A stretch of DNA of 64,000 nucleotides from Undaria pinnatifida (Eukaryota > Sar > Phaeophyceae > Laminariales > Alariaceae): contig JABAKD010000007.1 of assembly GCA_012845835.1 (NCBI GenBank), forward strand, positions 12,960,011-13,024,010, written 5' to 3'. Positions 12,630 to 27,200 of the stretch are shown here, one piece after another (positions within the stretch are counted from its first letter, which is position 1; the number at the start of each line of letters is the position of its first letter). Both the position numbers and the translations under genes were made by a program. The notes under the pieces are model-generated. The model had not been told where the DNA came from. It did no database searches and saw only the letters and a program-made list of their open reading frames with translations.

Positions 12630-15600
12630 GTGGGTAGAAGGAGGGAGGGGGGGAGGAAGAGGGGAGGAGGAAGAGAGGGGGGGGGCGCAACAGGACATGC
12701 TACGGTAGAGTAGTACTACTAGTACTACCATGAATACTACTAACATATAATAGTGCTAACATTTTCCTTCTGAGGGTGATGGCTTGAGGCGATCTATACA
12801 TGACTCGATAACTGTCATCAAGCAAACTGAAAAGCGCATTTCGATGAAGAAACCCGTTACCCAGGTGAAGAAAACACTAGCACTAAGAAGGACATTAAAA
12901 GGACATTAGAGGGACATTAGGACACCAGAAGGACATTAGCAAGGACACTACAACCACTTTGGGCTACGGAGCTTCGTCGTTCACAATACAATCAATACAA
13001 TTTGCCCGAACAGTGGTATACCTAAATACCTCAACAGTAGCTCTATGGTAGCACGTGTCCGTTATCGAACAACCGATGAACAAACCAGTACATCAATAGA
13101 GGGGGGGGGGGGCGGGGGGGGGGGGGAGGAGGACGGGACGGGACGGGCGCCGGGGAGGGGAATGGGGAGGTTAGGGGGCGCGCGGGGGGGCGGGGGGGGG
13201 GGGAGGGGGGTCTCGTTTAGCAACAACCGATTAACCGACCGACCCCCCCCCTCGCGCCACTCTCCTCACATTCAAACATGAAATATGGGAACCCTCAGCC
13301 CAAACGATGCCCACTTACAATAATACGATGTCGTCGGAGAACATAGAGAGGGCTTGTTAGAAGAGAGCGGGGGGAGGACGGGCGCCACGACAGAGGTGGC
13401 ATTTTTTGGGCAAAACATTCCCTAGATCACGGGACTCCTTAACAACACAAAATCGTCGAATCAAAACGTCCTTTTTGGTTTTTCTGTTGAATGCGCGTCG
13501 GGTTGCACTTTCAGCTTTTCTCCAAATAAGGCATAGGGTCAGGCGAGCCGTTCTACGGTAGCCGCCCCAAATTTCCTTTCACGATTTCGCCGGTGATGAA
13601 ACCAGCTCCCGGCCGTATCTCCTCAAACCCGGTGCCCCTTGCCACCCCGACGTCATCGTTCGATAGTCCTATACAGACAAGGAAATACATGGAGACATTT
13701 TTCTCATAGCATCCTTCCTCGTGTCGTGCAGCCATGAACCATGACCATGACACGTCCGTTAAAGAAAATAGCTGGTTTGGGGTGTGTGTGTGTGTGTGTG
13801 TGTGTGTGGGGGGGGGGGGGGGGCTATCGTAGAATCAGCGTGGTTCAGCGGTCCTCCCGTGAAGACCCTCGGAAAAAAAAAAAAACGGTAAGCAAACCGC
13901 TACCGTCGCGTGTTTCGAAGAGAGGGGGTGGAATGCGGAAAAGGGCTGGAGAAAGAAACCGAATTGGTGGGACAAGGACGGGGGGGGGGAGGGGGCTAGG
14001 GGGGGCGAACCCTGGGGGGGGGGGGGAGGCGGTTTCTGCCGACCGATCAACAAAACCGGTAGATCAACGGATCAACCACAACAATCAATCAACCGACCGG
14101 CCGATCGATTCACAGACCGACTGAGCGATCAGCCCAACGCCCCCCCTGCGCCCTACTCCCTCAGCCAAAACATCAAAAAAGAAATGGAGGTAATGGAAAT
14201 CTACACAGATGAAATAATGATCCACAAAATTACGGAGCACCATAGGACAGGACAAGGAAAAGGGATGAGGCATGCTACGACAGGGTTACCTTTTGGCGAT
14301 AGAGGTACCTCTTTTTGGCCATAGAGGTACCTCTTTTTGGCGACAGAGGTACGTCTTTTTGGCGATAGAGGTACTTCTTTTTGGCGATAGAGGTACTTTG
14401 GATAACGACGATTCAGCCCGAAGCCTGTCGTGGCGTACCTATGATAGGGCATGGGTTTCTTCGCCGGGACAGAGCACGTCGGTTTTTCGCCGACCAGGCA
14501 GACATCGCGTGCACCAAATGCGAAGCGCCGTGAGGTGTTTGGCGGGTACCATTAAGGGCGGGCTGCATCCCATCAACAACCACTTGGAAGGCGGATTTCG
14601 GCATCTTTTGCGTGCTTTCTTGCATAAGGACGACAGCTTCAAAGCAGTTGCTTTTTCTGGTGTGGCCAAATCCAGAGACAGTAATGTGTACGCTGTGTAC
14701 CTGTCTCATGGGTGCCTTTCCATATACACACTACATGATATCATCCCTATAGCGCCGGGAGGAGGGCTATTTTCAACGGCAACGGACTAGCCAAAATAAC
14801 AAAAGCAAGCAAGCAAACAGGCAAACAAGCAAGCAGACAGCAAATACAAGCAAGCAAACAACTAACCAACCAACCAACCAACCAACCAACCAACCAAACG
14901 ACAGTAACCACCAAGAGACAAAAACGCAGACACCGAGAACCTCGCAACGCCTGATATTTTACAAACGCCGACAAGTCCGGGGGGGGGCTCACCTTCTGTC
15001 CCCTCCCACAAAACGCCTATTGCAGGCTTGTAGGCCACCCCCAGCTCTCCTTTGAGGAGCTGAGACAGAGCTTCTCCAGGATGAGCTGGCTCTAGTTTGG
15101 CTGATATCTCAGACTGACGAAAAGCAAAGCGGACATCAGAGGGACATGGAGAAAGCATTGTACGTATTATATAATCGTATTCACATAACAAAATACATAC
15201 CATACCATCTCATATCAAATTGTAATACATGTTATCATATCATATCACATGCCATCGCAGAATATCATACTTTTGAGTACCGTAGCATACCACACCATAC
15301 CATATACTCCCTCCGATTCCGATTACAAGCAAGGCAAGGATTATTCCCAATACTAAGAATAAGCAAGATTTGGCTGATATTGCTCGTAAGGGGCCCCTTG
15401 GGCACGGTAGACGTCGGACACTCTTGGCATACGATCAGATATCACATTGGAGAAAAAAAAAAAACGCTCCATGGGGGGGGATTGTGCGCTATCATCCCCC
15501 GGTTGGCGATAGGCGGAAATCTTGCTGGATCGTATGGACCCTGAGTTTTGATAGGCCAGAATTCCACCGAATTTGTCCAAACCTTGTTTATATTAAAAAT

Positions 15601-18600
15601 CGTGCGTTTCTGCCACACAGAGGCACTCTCAGCACCGGAAATGACAGTCATAGCAGATTGGAACGCGTTTTACCGGAGCTCCAAAGTTAATACAAGGAAC
15701 TTGTGCTGGGGTGGAACAAACTTTTTCGATGTGGGATGAGAAAGACACCGGTTCTGCGCTTTGCGCGCGGGCGCGATAGAACCACGCGTGCGCGATAAAA
15801 CCACAGAAAAAAAAACGTTCAGAAAAAGAGTTTTTTGGTGGGCCAGAGTTACACCGCATTTTGCAGTTACCTTGCTTATATTCGGAATCGGAGGGAGTAA
15901 AAAGTATTACAGCAGTGCTCATAATATTAGACTATATAATTAGAAATAATAACATATCACAATACTACATATCGTGGGATATCATATCATATACTATCAC
16001 ATAAAACAATGCCATATTATATCATGGCAGATCGTATCATACCATATCATATCACATCATATCATATCATATAATATCACATCATACTAAATCATGTCAC
16101 ATCATATTATATATAATCATATCATATCAAACCATATCGTATCATATCATATCATATCATATCATATCATATTATATAACGTCATATCATGTCATATCAT
16201 ATCATATCATATAACAGCACATCATAAAATACCATGTCGTATCACACCCAATCACATCGTATCATATCATATCGCATCATATAATATCATATCACGTTAT
16301 ATCATACGTTGAGAGCGACGGGCGTGGCTCGGAGCAGGTTGGACACCTCCCGCCCAAATGCCACCAGAGCCTCCTGCCGTCGCCAAACGGCAGGAGTTGC
16401 GTCACCCCTCCCCGCATAACCATACCCTAACATACAAAAACAAAATACAACGAAAATCAAGCATCGTGTCGCAAGAATCACACATAAATACAAAATACCT
16501 CAGGAGCGACGGATGTCCTTCGAGCAGGTTTGATACCTCCCGCACAAACGCCGACACAGCAGCGTCTTGCAGCCGCGAAACGGCACGAGTTGCGCCGCCT
16601 TCACTGTCACCCCCCGGCCCAACACTACCGCAACATATAACATGCCTAGTACTACAAGAAAATAAGCACAACTACAAAAAACATGGTGCCGTAAGAATCA
16701 CATCAAAATACATCAACACCTTAAGAGCCACGGATATCGCTCGAAGAAGGTCCGAAACCTCCCGCCCAAATGCCGAGATAGCCTCCTGCAGACGCGAAAC
16801 GGCAGCACTTGCGCCGCCTCCATTGCCACCCCCCGCGTCACCAGCTGGTGACTTTTTTCCCTTGCCCTTGCCCTTTGACTTTCCTCCCCCCTTCTTCTTC
16901 TTGTCGGCGGGCAGCTATGCACCATAAACGTTTTTGGGGGGGGGGGGGGGGGGGGGGTGTTTGGGGGGGGGGGAGGGGGTTTGGAATGGCGATGGGATCA
17001 ATCAAGGCCACCCTGCGAGTAGCTACCTACGTGGCTTGTGCTCTTCGTTGTTCTCGGTATGAACAGCCATGGGATTGCGCTTTTACGCTGAGTCAACGAA
17101 CTATGTTTCTAAGCCCGATTTTTTGCCGAGGATTAGAGCTACCTGCGCTAGCGGCCAAAACACAGTAGTCAAAGTGTCGGTACCCCCCCGCACCGTAGAA
17201 TCCCTCCGTAACATTGGTCATTGGTCATGGAGGGGGGTGATATTGCAATGGAGTGCAATGGAGTAGAATGGAATCACACGTCGGGCAGATAGATCATCTA
17301 TTGTTCCCACTTCATGACCAAGATCTTTCGGGGAAGATATGTATGATCTGTCAGGTCTAGCTCATGTTACCGGGTGAGAGCCATGCTATCTGCACGAGTT
17401 GTGTATGGCAAACGTTTCCAGGGTTGGATATTTTAGTCTAGAGCTACTACACAGCATCTCGTAACGGCAGACACAGGATCTCGCAACGGCAGACACAGGA
17501 TCTCGTAACGGCAGGCACAGGATCTCGTAACGGCTGACACAGGATCTCGTAACGGCAGACGCAGGATCTCGTAACGGCAGACACAGCATCTCGTAACCGC
17601 AGACACAGGATCTCGTGGCGGCAGACACAGCATCTCGTAACGGCAGATGGTATAGAATATTCACATCGTGATATGTCGGAGCTATGAATGGAGTGGCACG
17701 GAATAAAGATGGGGGCATATTATATAGATAATATAGATTATTCAGATCGTGATATGTCGGAGCTATGAACGGCACGGAATGGAGATGGGGGCAGAGGTGG
17801 CGGCAGGGTGGGGGTAGTGGTAGAAGTAGTGGTGGGGATGGGGGTCAGGGGCGTGGAGGGGATAGGGCAAGGGTGGGGATGGGTGGGAATGCGGGAGGGT
17901 GGAGGGAGGATACCAGGGCGGGGGGTAGTCGCGTGTCGATTGCCTTAGACACTTGGAACATTTGCGTCCCTTTCGAGACAGGGCATCGTTTAGACTCCCA
18001 ATGGAGACACTTCCAACATTTGGGCGCTCAGTACGTTTCGTCCATATATTACATAAAACAGGTTTGTCAATCTTGTCTCCTTGTTCTTCGGCCACGGGGA
18101 GGGTCGGTAAGGGTGGGCAATGGGGTTGGTGTTGGCGTATAGTCTATAGGTGTAGTGGTTGAAGAAGGGGGGGGGGCGATGAAGAGGTCGCGGGATAGGG
18201 GTGGGGGTGGGGGGAGGGAATGGCGGGGAAGGCTGAGATATCGGGGGCGGGGATGGGGTGGCGGCAATAGGACAGGTCGATAGGGAGGGGGGGGGGGGGG
18301 GGTCGTCAGCATCAATAAAACGCAACATGTGTAAAACATAAAACGCGCTTTTGAACTCTGTCTTCCCTTTGCCCCCTGAAAACCCCCCTGAAAACCTACG
18401 CCTGAGTTCAAGCGAACACATCAACACGTACCGCACGACATATCCTTCGGACGATGTGTGGGGCTCGAAAACGGAAAGAGGGTAAACCCAGATCGATCGT
18501 CGCGCTTGCGGAAAGATCTCGACGGACGAGAAGTTTCCGTCGAGATGTTTCCAGAGCGACCGTTCTCGTTACAGGTGCAGCATGCTCCCCTTCCTCATTT

Positions 18601-19882
18601 TCGAGGTAATGGGCTAAAATCGAAAATAATCCAAGAGGGCGTGTTATCATGCGTGTCATACGGTATACCTTACGAATAATCGGTGAGATATGGTAACCCC
18701 ACGCACGGCTTAAGAAAAGCCGTTATAAGATTTAGGCATACCTCGGCATCAATAGCTTGCAGAAGAATACACGTGAACACCAAACCGCCTCCCAGGGCTT
18801 TGCTGACGAGCGTCAACCACTCCGGCGTCAATGGTGCTTCGGCCTGTGTAGATATCGTGCAGAGGAGAGGTTAGCGCCTAGAGCGGAAAGTATGGCGCAC
18901 TTTCGCTTAGCCAATCAGTCATTAAATCAACCAACGAATCAAATGAGCAACCAGTTTGAATACGTCGATCAATCAATCATTCAGCCAATCAACCAATCAA
19001 TCATTCAGCCAATCAACCAATCAACCAATCAAAAAATCCCCACCCAACCCATCAACCTATCAACTAACTAATCGATCAATATAACCAAATCGATGCCGAA
19101 ATCAACCTATATATAGCAATCAATTCACCACAAATGTCAAAAGTGCTTCCGTCTGCGCATTTCAGCAAGGATATACGAAGCATGATCCATGTTCGCGTAG
19201 TCGGCCAGCCAGTACACTCTTGGGTTAGCTGACCGGAAGTCGCCAACTAGTTATAGTCGGTTAGGCAATGCAATCAATCAGTCAATCAATCATTCAATCA
19301 GCCAAGTAATCAATCCATCAGTCAACAAATTAAAATCAGACAATCGATTGATCACTCGACAAATATATAAATCAACCAAGTTGTCAAGCAATAAATCAAC
19401 CAAGCAATCCGTCCACTAATCAATCAAGCAATTGATCAATCAATCAACCGATCAATCAACCAATCAACCAACCAACCAATTAATCGATAAATCAATTATC
19501 AGTTAATCAATCAATCAACCAATCAACCAATCAACAAACCGAGCAATCATTCAACCAACTCAATCAATCAATCAAATCAGGCAACCAATCAACAATCCAT
19601 CAATCAACCAACCAATCAATCAACCCATGTATCCATCCATCCATCATTCAACAATCAAACAACCATTCAATCAATCAACCATTCAATCAATCAACCCATT
19701 AATCAATCAATCAACCAATAATCAACGAACCGCTCAATCAAGCAAGCAACCATTCAATCAAGTAATCAGTCGACCAATCAATCAATCAATCAATCAACAA
19801 TCAACAATCAACCGATCAATCAATCCGTCAATCAACCAATCACTCATGCATTTAGTCAATATATTAGTCGATCAACCAGTCC

Positions 19883-19916
<34 letters not shown>

Positions 19917-21216
19917 AAATCAACCAATTAACCAATCAATCAATCAACTATTAATAATCACCCGGTCTATCCGTACATCCCACCCTCTACTCTTACTACA
20001 GCTACCACCACGCCACCCACCACCATCACCAACACCACTCACATCCACGGCCACCACCATCAACACCGCATGAGACTATAACCACCATTAAATCAACACC
20101 ATCCCAACCACCGCCATCGATACTCACGACCACCTCCACAATCACCATCAACAACAACAAAACCACAAGAGACAAAAAACACAATTATGCCTCACCTGAT
20201 AAACCTTCCTCGTCCCCTCCCCCCCCTCCAGCACGCACACATGCCGGGGACATTTCAACACCTTCCCCTTGTACGCCTTCGCCTTCTCTGCGGCCCTCCC
20301 CATCGCCTCCGCCGCCGCCCCTAGCTTTTCCGCGTCTTCTCCCTGACCCGCCCCGCTAGATCGACCAACACCACCACCACTGCCGCCAATAAGCCCGTGG
20401 TGTGTCAGAGCTAATGCCCTAGCAGCGTCCGCCAATATCTGCCATGGAAGGGCACTAGCGCTCCTACCGTTGGTTGCGGGGGTGGTGTCAAGCATATCAG
20501 GAGACGGTCAGATAAGTCAAGGGAAAATGTGCCGCGATCAAGGGTGTCAAACCGATTGTTCCGCACTAAAATCTAGTATCATGGCGTCAGTCAAGGACAC
20601 TTATCGGAAAACTGCCGTCAGTCAAGGGTTGAAAGTGCCGTCCATCTGACATTTTGGGTGGAGATGGGGTGGGTGGGGGCAGTTGGGAGTGGAAGGAGTG
20701 ATGGGGGGGGGGGGGGGGCGTGAGGGGTTAGTTTGCATGAGAGGGGTAAAGGGCAGGGCGAATATGGAAAAAGGAAACGATTAAAAAAAGGCAGGGAATT
20801 CACGCATCTTCAAAGAGAAAAAACGCGCGACCGGAGTATCATGCAGCTTGCAAAGATGAGTATCGACCCCTAAATTGATCGAACTAACAACTGATATTTT
20901 AAAAAGTTCAAAGGAAAAAACTGAAGCCTCAACTGCCCGGGCAAATACCACCTCAATCAAGGGGTAGCGGTATAAAACACCGCTAGAAAGACGCCTTTAT
21001 CTGCGGCGTTACGAACAAAACAACAAAAACGACAACAACACGGACACGGACACGGACCAACAGCGAACAACTACAACCAGAAAAATGAGGTCAACAACAC
21101 CAACACCAACACGAGCCCCCACTACGCCCACAACAACGCCAACCCCAATGCCAGCATCAACCCCAACACCAACACCAACACCACCGACACCAACAACAGC
21201 AGCAACAGCAACAGCA

Positions 21217-21254
<38 letters not shown>

Positions 21255-24200
21255 GACAACAGCAACAGCTACAGCAGCAACATAAACAGAACAGAAAAAA
21301 AAACAGCACCGGCACCAGCACCAACATCAGCACCAAGAGAAACAAACATAACAACGTGAAAAATTCAAAGACACAGTTCCCAAACCTTGGACAAAAAACC
21401 AGGGAACAGCTCCTTTTTGCATCTATCCCTCGCTGTTGCGGAAACCGACGGGCTATTCAACCCGCGCCATGAAAACAAAGTATATCCAAAACGCAAGCAA
21501 ACAAACCTGAAATATCCAATATGTATCATTCAACATCTGGAGCTGTAAACCACGGAAAGCAGGGGGCAACACGCACCCGTCCCCTGCTGCTGCGGAACCG
21601 ACCAACCACTAACGTCCCCAGCACCCCTGGACACCCTGGCGTTTTCTGCTTCTGCTTCGGCGACAGCAGCAGGTGCAAAAACTCTGCAGAGTGACAAACA
21701 CCGAAAACGTGAAGTGTCCAACTATGTTTTCAGTGTCCAACGCCTATATCTACAAAACATGGGACAGCACAGCACGCACCCGTCCCCGGCTGCCGCGAGA
21801 GGTGACACGCCGTTGACCTTAGCAGCACCGCTGGAAACCCTGGCGTTTCCTTCTTCTGCAGTAGCATCAGCAAAAACTGTAGTAGCACCACCAGCACCGG
21901 TACCAGCAGCGGCGGCGGCGGTGGCAGCAGCAGCAGCAATAGCAGCAGCAGCGGCGGCAGCAGTAGCAGCAGCGGTGGTAGCATGCTCTAGTTCCGTTGC
22001 CTTGCTGTCCACATCTGCTGACAATTCGCCCTAAAAAAGAAAAAAGTCGGAAAAGAGGTCACGTTAACCCTTACCAGGCACACCACAGCAAAAGTACGTT
22101 CTTCCACGCGGGGTCAACACACACTTTTCTAACCCTTACAAGGGTTTCAAAGTTAAAAAGGCGCGCAATAAAATAGAAACGTCGTTCGAGATCGCCGAAG
22201 CCGGATTGTGCGTCCGCCGCCGGCCGATCCACCGGTCAACGAACAAGTTTGACGACGGTTATGAACGTTCTGCTGCGCGAGCTCCAAGCCACAGCCATAC
22301 CACCTCGCCGACCAATCCACCACCGCACACAAGTTGAGAGCTGCCTTTGCTGCAATTCTGGATTATTCTCTAGGCTAAAGTATGCTAATCGGGAAAGTGG
22401 ATTATTATCTAGGCTAAAGTATGCTAATCGGGGAAGTGGATTATTATCCAGGCTAAAGTATGTAAATCGGGGAAGTGGATTATTATCTAGGCTAAAGTAT
22501 GTAAATCGGGGAAGTGGATTATTGTCTAGGCTAAGGTATGCTAATCAGGAAAGTGGATTATTCTCTAAGATAGAAGCATGCTAATCGGGGAAGTGGATTA
22601 TTCTCTAGTATAGAAGCATGCTAATCGGGCAAGTGGATTATTCTCTAGGCTAAAGTATGCTAATCGTGGAAGTGGATTATTATCTAGGCTAAAGTATGCT
22701 AATCGGGGAAGTGGATTATTATCTAGGCTAGAGTATGTAAATCGGGGAAGTGGATTATTATTATTATCTAGGCTAAAGTATGTAAATCGGGGAAGTGGAT
22801 TATTATCTAGGCTGAAGTATGTAAATCGTGGAAGTGGATTATTATCTAGGCTAAAGTATGTAAATCGGGGAAGTGGATCATTATCTAGGCTAGAGTATGT
22901 AAATCGTGGAAGTGGATTATTATCTAGGCTAAAGTATGTTAATCGGGGAAGTGGATTATTATCTAGGCTAATGGGCTAGACCAACTTCCCCGATTTACAT
23001 AAAGTATGTAAATCGGGGAAGTTGGTCTAGCCCATGCGTGCTTCCAGCATTACGAAAAGAAAAATACGTATTTTTTAAACTGCGCAAAACATTGGTTTAA
23101 ACCCTAATCCCTAACCCTAACGCCAACCATACACATATACTTCCGAGTTCACAACCTTGTCCGGAAAAAAATCCGACGTTTTCATTGTTGTCGAAAATTT
23201 GGTCGACCACATAAAAAATCACACATCAACACACTCCCCGATTTTCATACTTCCATAATCCATAGTAATCCAGAGGTCTCGTAAAGGCCACTGCAAGTTG
23301 ACAACGGTCAAGAATGTCCGACTGCGCGAGTTCCAAGCGACAGCTATACCATCTGGCCTACCGATCCACCAGCCAACGCCCACAGGTTGGCGAAAACCGT
23401 TCCAGATATCCTGCTGCAAGAAATGCTAGCAACGGCCCTACCATCGCACCTTGAGGGCGAGGGTAAGGAGTTCGTTTGCCAGAAGTCTCCGCTTGAGGGA
23501 AGCCTTGAGGTGTCCCCTCCTCCCGCTCTTCGTTGCCGCCTCCTCTTCTTCGCTCACCGCGCAACACCTGACACGAAAAAAACGGGGAGAATTGTTCAAG
23601 AAACGTGCACTCAGTAAGACTAAGGGTAGTTCTTAACATACGAAAAAAATCACGACCCCGACTAATTTCAGGATTCTTGAAAAATGTGGCGTACATCGTA
23701 CAAAACAAACAAAAAAACAGAGTAAGACTGGGGAAGGGGCTAAGCTGCCCCTATCCCCGACGTGCATACGCCTTCCTTACACCTGAACCGAAATAGCAGG
23801 GGGAGGGGGCAGCGGCGCCCCATTTTTCCGCATCACGTTTTTTCGCCAGGAATCCTGTCATGCTTTTCGATGGAATTTTGGTAAACTGCGATGATCAACG
23901 TGAGGATTCCTGACAAATGTGGCGATTCGTGAAAACGCTACGTTTTTGTTGTTGTTGTAGGAAAGCCTTCAGATACAACTTTTTCGGGGCCCGGGGTTAG
24001 CGTCCAAACAAACGATCAGAGGGCGATCTCGCCAGAGCGTCTAGGAAAAAAAAAAAATAACAACCAGCACGAGTACTGCCCTAGTCTGAGACGAAACAGA
24101 GGCGAGTCGAGAGGGGGCACCCCCACTTTGACCGCCGTCGAGTTGGGGCCCTCGCGTGACTGGTTGGATGCACCTCATCCGAGATAGACTGCAACCTATT

Positions 24201-27200
24201 CTGGTTCGCGTAGAGCGACAGCAACAGTTCAACAGATGCAACGCGGGAGGCACGTCGCGAGAACGAAACGCCCTAAAGGCCACTCGCGCGGTGAGCGCCT
24301 GTGAGCCGCTCAACAAAGTGGTCTTGAAAACGTTCCCACTGCCACAGCCGTTTCGTGCAGCTCTCAAAATTGCTCTCTGGATCAGTCTCCAACCCCAGTA
24401 GCTAGGGCTGCTTACTTCGTGTGCCCAGCGCTACAACCATCAGCGGTTTTCGACATGAGCTCCCGTTCAAGTTTATTTAAGTGTCAAAAGTGTTTTCAAT
24501 TGTATACAGGGTTAAGGAGGGGAAGTTTTACCAGGCTGACAATTTTTCGCAGCAACACACATACACTGAAAAACAAAAACGGCTGGTATAGGGTACCAGA
24601 TATGTCACAACCGCCAAGGCCACAACTGACACCAACACCGACACAAACACCCAACACCTTCAATGCCAATGCAGCCCACCTCGCCAACACCATCAACAAC
24701 GACATCAATACCAACACCAATACCAACACCAACATCAACACCAACACCGACATACACACAGAAACGGACACGGACAAAAACAAGACACGGACAAAAACAA
24801 GACACGGACAAGGAAACCAACACCAACACCAACACCAACACCATCATCAACATCAACCTTACCACCAACACCAACACCAACACCGACACCAACACCAACA
24901 CCAACACCAACACCAACACCAACACCAACACCAATAATACTACCAGCCCCACCAACAGCAACGCTACTACCACCATCACCAAAACAACAACACTACAACC
25001 AACACAAACAAAAGCAACAACAGAATCAACACCACCAACAACACCAACACAGAGCGGTAACTTACCTGTCGGTCTGCACGGAATAGTCCATGTTCTCCTT
25101 CAACGCCTCCAGCCAATTGTCCCCGGGGAATGATCCCCCCCCTCCCTGTCGTGATAAAGTTTCCTCTTGGAGATATCTAGCATGGTTGGGGGGAGGCAAA
25201 GCATAATATTGTAAGAACAGTTTATTTAGATACGTAGAAATCAAGGGTTAAGAGCCAAAAGAACACCAAAAACAACCAAGAGCAAGAGCAAGAGCAAGAG
25301 CAAGAGCAACATCAACAGCAACAGCAAGAACAAGAACACAAGCCAGACACACCAAATTCCTCCCAGGTTCCACAAAAGCGACTACCACCACACCAACGCA
25401 CCCCTAGCCGCGGAAGCTAAGGTATGATACTTCAGGACATGACCCAATTTTTTTTTGTCAAGTACGACAAGGGTGCGACTTACACCTGAATACTTTTCAA
25501 CGTAGCACAAACAAAACGCCTTCTGAATTGTACAAAACCATCAACACCACGAATAACAACAATACCCACCTATAGCCGTGGAAGCGAAGGTTTGATGATC
25601 CTCGACAAAACCGAACAACCAACAAAACCAACACCGGTAAATAGACTAAAATACACTGAAAACTCGTTTGGGCTATTCGGTGGTACCATAAACTCGCTTG
25701 GGCTGGTCAGTGTTGCTTGTTGGGTCATTTGGACGGTGGCTAACCATTATTTTCTTTACGTAGTTTTCAAAAGCACCCCCCTCCACCGTCCCTTTTTCAC
25801 CTTGAAAAAACCCTGGGATTACAAGTCTCACACACCCTGAAGGGGAACAGGTAGAGCTGGTATGGTGAACACACCGGGTATCATATACATTCGCCCCGGT
25901 GGCGTATCAGGTTATCCTCGAGCCTGGTATAGGTCAGTTTCGTGAGTTCGAGACCCGCCGAGTGCATACTCGTATAAATTCGTTGGGACTTTTTCTTGTG
26001 CACAAATTGACTTGCGGAAAGCGCGAGAGCGTGAGTTAGCAACACTCGATGAGAAATCGACGAGCAGTGGGACTGCTGAACCCTATGCGCGATAAAAATT
26101 GAAGGCAAGAACCGGGGGGGAGAAGGGACGACACCTGTGACCACGGCTTGTCCAGAAGCTGGAAAGTAAGAGTGCGAGAAAAAAAAAGAAAAAAAAAAAA
26201 AAAATACAAAACAGCCACATAGAGAAACAAGCCTCCTGAGCTATACAAAAACCGCATCCAAAACAACCACCACCAAAACCAAACTGCCTGTGAGTTCTAA
26301 AAAAAAAACTCCAACCACCACCATCACGTACCTAGCCGCGGACGCATAGGTTTGGTGGTCGAGGATAACGTCCATCGCTACCTTCTCCGCTTTCGCCAGT
26401 GCCAATTGCAGGCTCAAGTCCAGCTTTTCCCTCTAAATAAAAACAACACACCAGAATCAGCGAAGGCAAGAAGGGAGAAATGGGGGGGCGGGGGGGGTTA
26501 TTCTGCTTCTCCCTAAACCAACAACGAAGGGAAATTTAGCGAAGAAGGGAGAAAAAGCAGGGGCAGGGGGGGATGGGGGGGGGGGGGGGGGGGATTTGTT
26601 GCTTGCCTTTGTATTTTGACCATTGACCCCTCATGCCCTCGAGACTCTTCTCCTTCTAAACGAAAAACGAACGAAAACATAGGCAAGATAAGAAAGGAGT
26701 AGAATGATGAAAGGAGGGTCATTCCGATTCTCCCTCCAAAACCAAAATCGATCAAAAAAGAAGATAATTACAAAAGGGAGAAATACGTGCGGGGGGAAGG
26801 GGCGGGGGCGGGGGCATTTTGTTTCTCCCTCTAAACCAAATACGAACCAAAACTTAGGGAAGGGAAGAAAGGGAGAAAAATGGAGGGGCGGAGTTGTTCC
26901 GAATTTGCCTATAAACCAAAAACGAACGTAATTAAAGTGAGAGGAACGGAAGAAGGCAGAAGAAGGGGATGTCTGTAATCTGTATATCATAGGGATAGTT
27001 AGGGTTATGTATCATGCATGGCCGTAATCCGTAGGACCGTCGACCCCCGCCTCCCCACAATGCCGGGATGGAGCACATCGGGTTTCACCGACCAGGCGGG
27101 CATTTCGTGCACCAAGCGCGACGCACCGTGAAGCGTTCGGCATGAAAGGCGAGCTGCACCCTGCTACAGTGAGAACCACTTGAGTCAGACTTCGTGCGGC

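Noticed and set aside
17450..17650. CRISPR-like or repeat-protein array
   Set aside because: Contiguous short minisatellite inside an intron; the Arg/Tyr/Leu/Pro frame has no splice context.
22350..22971. CRISPR-like array
   Set aside because: Units of 39 bp are contiguous with no unique spacers, and the DNA is eukaryotic.
23100..23130. Interstitial telomere (CCCTAA units)
   Set aside because: Only about three imperfect units in normal intron sequence.
24605..25133. Thr/Asn/Pro-rich frames
   Set aside because: CACCAA hexanucleotide translations within intron 20.
25891..25975. tRNA gene
   Set aside because: A and B boxes are present but the sequence continues into a conserved body with an A-rich tail at several loci, so it is a SINE head; the acceptor stem is not convincing.
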